A DNA stretch of 6,740 bases from Desulfobacteraceae bacterium (GTDB lineage: Bacteria > Desulfobacterota > Syntrophobacteria > BM002): the NCBI GenBank assembly GCA_002899795.1, contig PPDG01000348.1:1-6740 (forward strand), read 5' to 3'. Position 1 is the stretch's first letter. Each line of letters begins with the position of its first letter. A model generated the notes under the pieces. That model did no database searches. It was not told the origin of the DNA and saw only the letters and a list, made by a program, of their open reading frames with translations. This document shows, one piece after another, positions 6,464 to 6,740 of the stretch. Both the position numbers and the translations under genes were made by a program.

Positions 6464-6740
6464 GCGGGGAAAAGAGAATCCTGCAGCTGCTATTAGAAGC
6501 TGTCGCCGGAGGTGTGTTTCCTGGGGCCGTACTGTTGGTTGCTCGTCACAAAAAGACCCTCTTCTGTGAAGCGGTGGGAAATGGAGCCGGACTTCCAGCA
6601 CCGCGGCTCATGACCAGCCAAACCCGTTTCGACCTCGCCTCCCTTACAAAACCTCTGGCCACTGCCTTGACGGTACTCTGTCTTGTCAGCCAGGAAAAGC
6701 TTCAACTGGATGATTCACTGGCAGAGCTTCTGCCCTCAAC
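6460..6740 (+). CDS. Serine hydrolase, beta-lactamase class C-like (partial, 3' end off window)
   Basis: Only the first 93 codons are present; the gene runs off the window. The translation begins MSGEKRILQLLLEAVAGGVF and continues with PGAVLLVARH (21-30) and FDLASLTKPLATAL (57-70). SLTK at 61-64 fits the SxxK nucleophile motif of the beta-lactamase/penicillin-binding protein C fold (PF00144 type), where Ser61 would be acylated and Lys64 would act as the general base. The later Tyr-x-Asn and Lys/His-Thr-Gly motifs are beyond the window. There is no hydrophobic leader, so this reading gives a cytoplasmic protein, unlike true periplasmic AmpC enzymes. The ATG overlaps the ldcA stop by 4 bases, which suggests coupled translation and perhaps a role in murein peptide metabolism. 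Esterase or D-aminopeptidase activity is equally possible; resistance function should not be assumed. Confidence 0.85.
   Translation, partial: MSGEKRILQLLLEAVAGGVFPGAVLLVARHKKTLFCEAVGNGAGLPAPRLMTSQTRFDLASLTKPLATALTVLCLVSQEKLQLDDSLAELLPS

Noticed and set aside
6460..6740. Antibiotic-resistance beta-lactamase
   Set aside because: The visible part lacks a signal peptide and shows only the shared SxxK motif, which is common to many esterases and peptidases of this fold.

Overview
The window is a compact, single-strand (+) run of housekeeping genes from a Gram-negative bacterium. Six coding regions are supported: ftsH, folP, glmM, coaX, an LD-carboxypeptidase gene (ldcA-like), and the first 93 codons of a serine beta-lactamase-family hydrolase cut off by the window end. 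The FtsH N-terminus after a corrected start and the ftsH-folP-glmM order resemble Desulfobacterota (former Deltaproteobacteria). That placement is inference from remembered family resemblance, not from a search. All five complete genes are intact and carry the expected catalytic motifs.

Layout: bases 1-404 are non-coding as far as I can tell. They hold a small GC-rich hairpin between 9-base direct repeats, a larger inverted repeat that can fold in alternative ways, and a weak candidate promoter. ftsH most likely starts at a TTG at 405, because a good GAGGAG Shine-Dalgarno lies 7 bases upstream; a longer reading from TTG 390 would overlap that ribosome site. ftsH and folP overlap by 4 bases (GTGA). 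A 119-base gap separates folP from glmM and contains two four-unit arrays of a 7-base repeat in inverted orientation; folP's stop codon lies inside the first unit. glmM and coaX are 15 bases apart. An 82-base gap then precedes the LD-carboxypeptidase gene and carries an inverted copy of a 15-base word from the start of the window. The carboxypeptidase gene overlaps the hydrolase gene by 4 bases (ATGA).

Functionally the cluster joins membrane protein quality control (FtsH), folate synthesis (FolP), amino-sugar supply for peptidoglycan and lipopolysaccharide (GlmM), coenzyme A synthesis (CoaX) and murein peptide trimming (LdcA, perhaps with the coupled hydrolase). The core proteins are conventional and I see no clear new biological system. 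The most unusual parts are the intergenic repeats, the apparent absence of cdaA-ybbR between folP and glmM, and the coupling of an LD-carboxypeptidase to a hydrolase with no visible signal peptide.
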